Assembly (NCBI GenBank): GCA_027083045.1
Contig: JALWQP010000005.1
Span: 1-7,120, forward strand
Direction of reading: 5' to 3'
DNA: 7,120 bases
Source of the DNA: Desulfurococcales archaeon
Lineage (GTDB): Archaea; Thermoproteota; Thermoprotei_A; Sulfolobales; Desulfurococcaceae
Position 1 is the first letter of the stretch. The number at the start of each line of letters is the position of its first letter. Made by a program: the position numbers and the translations under genes. Positions 5,627 through 7,120 of this stretch are shown piece after piece. A model generated the notes under the pieces. The model did no database searches, was not told the DNA's origin, and saw only the letters and a program-made list of their open reading frames with translations.

Positions 5627-6597
5627 TCGAGATAAGCATAGCTAGTGGAAAGGGTGGTGTAGGCAAGAGCCTACTTGCCGCTCATTTAGCCCTACTCTTA
5701 TCGGGTAAGAGGAGACTAGTAGCTGTTGACGCTGATGCCGAGGCGCCCAACATGAACATTGTCCTCGGAATAAAAGACTGGGACAGAGTAATTGAGCATC
5801 ATGAGGGGAGAAGAGCATTTATTCTCGACGATAAATGTACGGGGTGCGGAGAATGTTTAAAGGCCTGTCAGTTTGGAGCAATAAGAGTGGTTGATGGGAA
5901 ATATGTTGTTGATAGATGGTTGTGCGAGGGATGCTATACTTGTAGCTTTGTATGCCCGGTGAAGGCAATAAGGTTCGAGAGAGATGTTCTAGCGGGATGG
6001 ATAAGGATCAAGGAGACAACACGATGGGGCTTTCCCCTAGTATCAGCCGAGATAGTTCCCGGGAGACCCAATAGCGGTAAACTAGTCACAGAGGCTCGTA
6101 ATACGGGGAGAGAGCTATATAAAGAAGCAGAGCTCATGATCCTGGACTCGGCAGCAGGGATAGGGTGCCAAGTGATTGCAAGCCTCGCTGGGAGTCACGC
6201 AGCAATACTTGTTGCTGAACCCACGCGGGCAAGTATAAGTGATCTAAAGAGGATCATAAAGCTTACCCAGCACTTCAGAATACCATCAATGCTCGTAATT
6301 AACAAGTATGACCTGAACATGCAGCTCTACAGAGAGCTGAAGAGGATGGCCTATGAGAACAAACTATATTACCTAGGCGAGATTCCTTATGATGCGGAGG
6401 TCCCACGCTCCTATGTATCTATGAAGCCCCTCATAGAATACAGTCCTCATTCTAAGGCCGCTATAGCATTAAGAAGGATTGCTGAGAGGCTCGATATTAT
6501 CCTGTCAAGGTTTGATGAGTGGCGCATGGAGTACCTGCCTATAGCTTATAAGCCATTTACACCCATAGTTATTAGACCAGATAAGACGTTAGGATAA
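5623..6597 (+). CDS. MinD/Mrp-type ATPase with inserted 2[4Fe-4S] ferredoxin domain, copy 2
   Basis: This is a paralogue of the preceding gene with the same architecture. The TTG at 5623 (324 aa, MIEISIASGKGG) is preferred: it overlaps the upstream TGA as TTGA and has GGTGGAT (5610-5616) 6 nt before it. GTG at 5611 would add four residues. Walker A SGKGGVGKS spans residues 8-16, switch I DADAEAPN 36-43 and Walker B ELMILDSAAG about 170-179. The ferredoxin insert holds CTGCGECLKAC (Cys72, 75, 78, 82) and CEGCYTCSFVCP (Cys101, 104, 107, 111). It lacks the extra CFGSRC of copy 1, so the two are not interchangeable. A tail of about 30 residues beyond the ATPase fold (after about 295, with YLPIAYKPFTP) is additional. 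Its 3' end, including the TAA at 6595-6597, also carries the promoter and operator of the next gene. Predicted partner of copy 1 and of the NifX-like protein. Confidence 0.94.
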   Translation: MIEISIASGKGGVGKSLLAAHLALLLSGKRRLVAVDADAEAPNMNIVLGIKDWDRVIEHHEGRRAFILDDKCTGCGECLKACQFGAIRVVDGKYVVDRWLCEGCYTCSFVCPVKAIRFERDVLAGWIRIKETTRWGFPLVSAEIVPGRPNSGKLVTEARNTGRELYKEAELMILDSAAGIGCQVIASLAGSHAAILVAEPTRASISDLKRIIKLTQHFRIPSMLVINKYDLNMQLYRELKRMAYENKLYYLGEIPYDAEVPRSYVSMKPLIEYSPHSKAAIALRRIAERLDIILSRFDEWRMEYLPIAYKPFTPIVIRPDKTLG

Positions 6598-6618
6598 CCT
6601 AACATGTTTAAGGGTGAT
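6567..6618 (+). promoter_or_regulatory. Putative internal promoter and ribosome site of the NifX-like gene
   Basis: AGTTATTA at 6567-6574 is a weak TATA candidate that would start transcription near 6597, inside the palindrome at 6588-6603. GGTGAT at 6613-6618 is a strong Shine-Dalgarno match 4 nt before ATG 6623. It also rules out the GTG at 6614 as the start, because that codon lies within the motif. The arrangement of TATA, palindrome and GGTGAT repeats that seen before the first gene of the cluster. Confidence 0.4.
6588..6603. promoter_or_regulatory. 16-bp palindromic operator candidate, copy 2
   Basis: GTTAGG-ATAA-CCTAAC is the exact reverse complement of the element at 4325-4340 and a perfect inverted repeat. 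It includes the TAA stop of the second ATPase gene (6595-6597), so coding and regulatory constraints overlap. It is directly followed by an 8-bp palindrome AACATGTT sharing its last three bases (6601-6608). Its position before a second gene of the same pathway supports a common regulator. Confidence 0.65.
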
Positions 6619-6622
6619 AACA

Positions 6623-6955
6623 ATGGTAAGAATAGCTATCCCGACTGAGAAGGGGGGCCTCGAAGACAATATTTACCCGAGATTCGGCAGAGCCCCGACA
6701 TTCACGATCATAGATATCGAGAAGAAACAAATCAAAAATGTGAAAATAATCGAGAACCCGGGCCATAAAGCATCAGGCGGCGCGGGCGTCAAGGCAGTAC
6801 AGCTCCTAGCAAACGAGGGAGTAGAAATAGTAATGGGTCCGACGCCAGGCCCGAACGCGTACTTTGCATTAAAGAATGCTGGCATAAAACATTATCCGGT
6901 CCAAGGCCTTAATGTAAGAGAGGCTGTCGAAGCATTTCTACGAGAAGACGATTAG
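6623..6955 (+). CDS. NifX/orange-protein-like cofactor-binding protein (COG1433)
   Basis: This 110-aa protein fits the dinitrogenase iron-molybdenum cofactor family (NifX/NafY/ORP, Pfam 02579) over its whole length. It has strand 1 VRIAIPTEKG (2-11), NIYPRFGRAPTFTIIDI (16-32), the IIENPGHKASGGAG segment (42-55), a helix VKAVQLLANEGVEIVMGPTPGPNAY (56-80), and a C-terminal GIKHYPVQGLNVREAVEAF (89-107). Relatives such as MTH1175 and TM1290 have a ribonuclease-H-like fold. Desulfovibrio orange protein holds a Mo/Cu sulfide cluster. No nitrogenase genes are present here, so a nitrogenase role is not implied. The ATG at 6623 is chosen over GTG 6614 because GGTGAT (6613-6618) covers the latter. It has its own putative promoter and operator and lies 25 bp after the second ferredoxin-MinD ATPase, the expected functional partner that may load or remove its metal cluster. 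Confidence 0.92.
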   Translation: MVRIAIPTEKGGLEDNIYPRFGRAPTFTIIDIEKKQIKNVKIIENPGHKASGGAGVKAVQLLANEGVEIVMGPTPGPNAYFALKNAGIKHYPVQGLNVREAVEAFLREDD

Positions 6956-6972
6956 CGAGCGGGAAAATAGTA

Positions 6973-7027
6973 TCAGTCGGGTGTGTTGATTTCATCCCAA
7001 GCGGTCGTGCCGGGAGTAATTCATCAC
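6973..7027 (-). ncRNA. Weak candidate C/D-box sRNA in the right-hand intergenic region
   Basis: On the minus strand a perfect C box GTGATGA (7027-7021) and a D box CTGA (6976-6973) span 55 nt. GGATGA (5 of 6 to consensus C') lies between them, and a T-run follows D (6969-6966). ATAAAAAT on this strand (7058-7051) lies 26-30 bp upstream of a possible start near 7028. No convincing D' box is present (ACGA 12 nt after C at best), and I know no target for either guide. A 9-bp inverted repeat covers the same bases and may be the real feature. Confidence 0.2.
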
Positions 7028-7039
7028 CGTGGATGAAAT
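6989..7039. repeat. 9-bp inverted repeat
   Basis: ATTTCATCC (6989-6997) and GGATGAAAT (7031-7039) are exact reverse complements separated by 33 bp. They could form an RNA stem-loop or be paired regulator half-sites. Apart from this, 6956-7120 holds no gene I can support. An A/T-rich ATATTTTTAT at 7049-7058 may be a promoter for a gene to the right of the window. Confidence 0.4.
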
Positions 7040-7120
7040 AATAAGGCCATATTTTTATCTCTACCGTCCACGTAGAATTTTCAATAACCTGAAGTTATAG
7101 GGAAGCGGGACCAGTACGCC

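Noticed and set aside
6623..6955. Reading the NifX-like gene as evidence of nitrogen fixation
   Set aside because: The COG1433 family is widespread in non-fixing archaea and no nif structural or nifB/E/N genes are in the window.
7084..7098. ATAAC-CTGAA-GTTAT inverted repeat as a third operator
   Set aside because: Arms and spacer differ from GTTAGG-N4-CCTAAC; short and A/T-rich enough to be chance.

Overview
The window looks like chromosomal DNA of a hyperthermophilic crenarchaeote (Thermoprotei, perhaps Desulfurococcales-like). The grounds are inference from AGG/AGA/ATA-rich coding, frequent TTG and GTG starts, Shine-Dalgarno motifs of the GGTGAT/GGAGG type, A/T-rich TATA elements, and gene families typical of these archaea. 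No rRNA, tRNA, transposase or CRISPR array is visible.

Left part (1-2274, plus strand): a two-gene membrane-quality-control operon, a stomatin/SPFH protein followed 21 bp later by its NfeD-type ClpP-class membrane protease with an intact Ser/Lys dyad. Next (2351-2956, plus) comes an unrecognised six-helix membrane protein. It ends tail-to-tail, 5 bp from a minus-strand pair (4162-2962). That pair is an unrecognised protein with two N-terminal membrane segments, then a YfcE/MJ0936-type metallophosphoesterase. The two minus-strand frames overlap by 122 bp, which is unusually long.

Centre (4163-4351): a divergent intergenic region holding promoters for both sides, a candidate C/D-box sRNA on the minus strand, and a perfect 16-bp palindrome GTTAGG-TTAT-CCTAAC with a degenerate copy 42 bp upstream.

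Right part (4352-6955, plus): an iron-sulfur cluster of genes. It has a small cysteine-rich protein that resembles the SocA/DUF4065 (Panacea) fold but is split by a frameshift. Two tandem MinD-type ATPases with inserted 2[4Fe-4S] ferredoxin domains follow, then a NifX/orange-protein-like (COG1433) cofactor-binding protein. The same 16-bp palindrome recurs between the second ATPase and the NifX-like gene, overlapping the ATPase stop codon. Both ends of the cluster are therefore probably controlled by one repressor. The gene set resembles the bacterial orange-protein (ORP) operon, in which ferredoxin-MinD ATPases work with a Mo/Cu-cluster-binding COG1433 protein; the archaeal role is unknown.

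The last 165 bp (6956-7120) hold no supported gene. They contain a 9-bp inverted repeat, a weak second C/D-box candidate on the minus strand and an A/T-rich promoter-like element.
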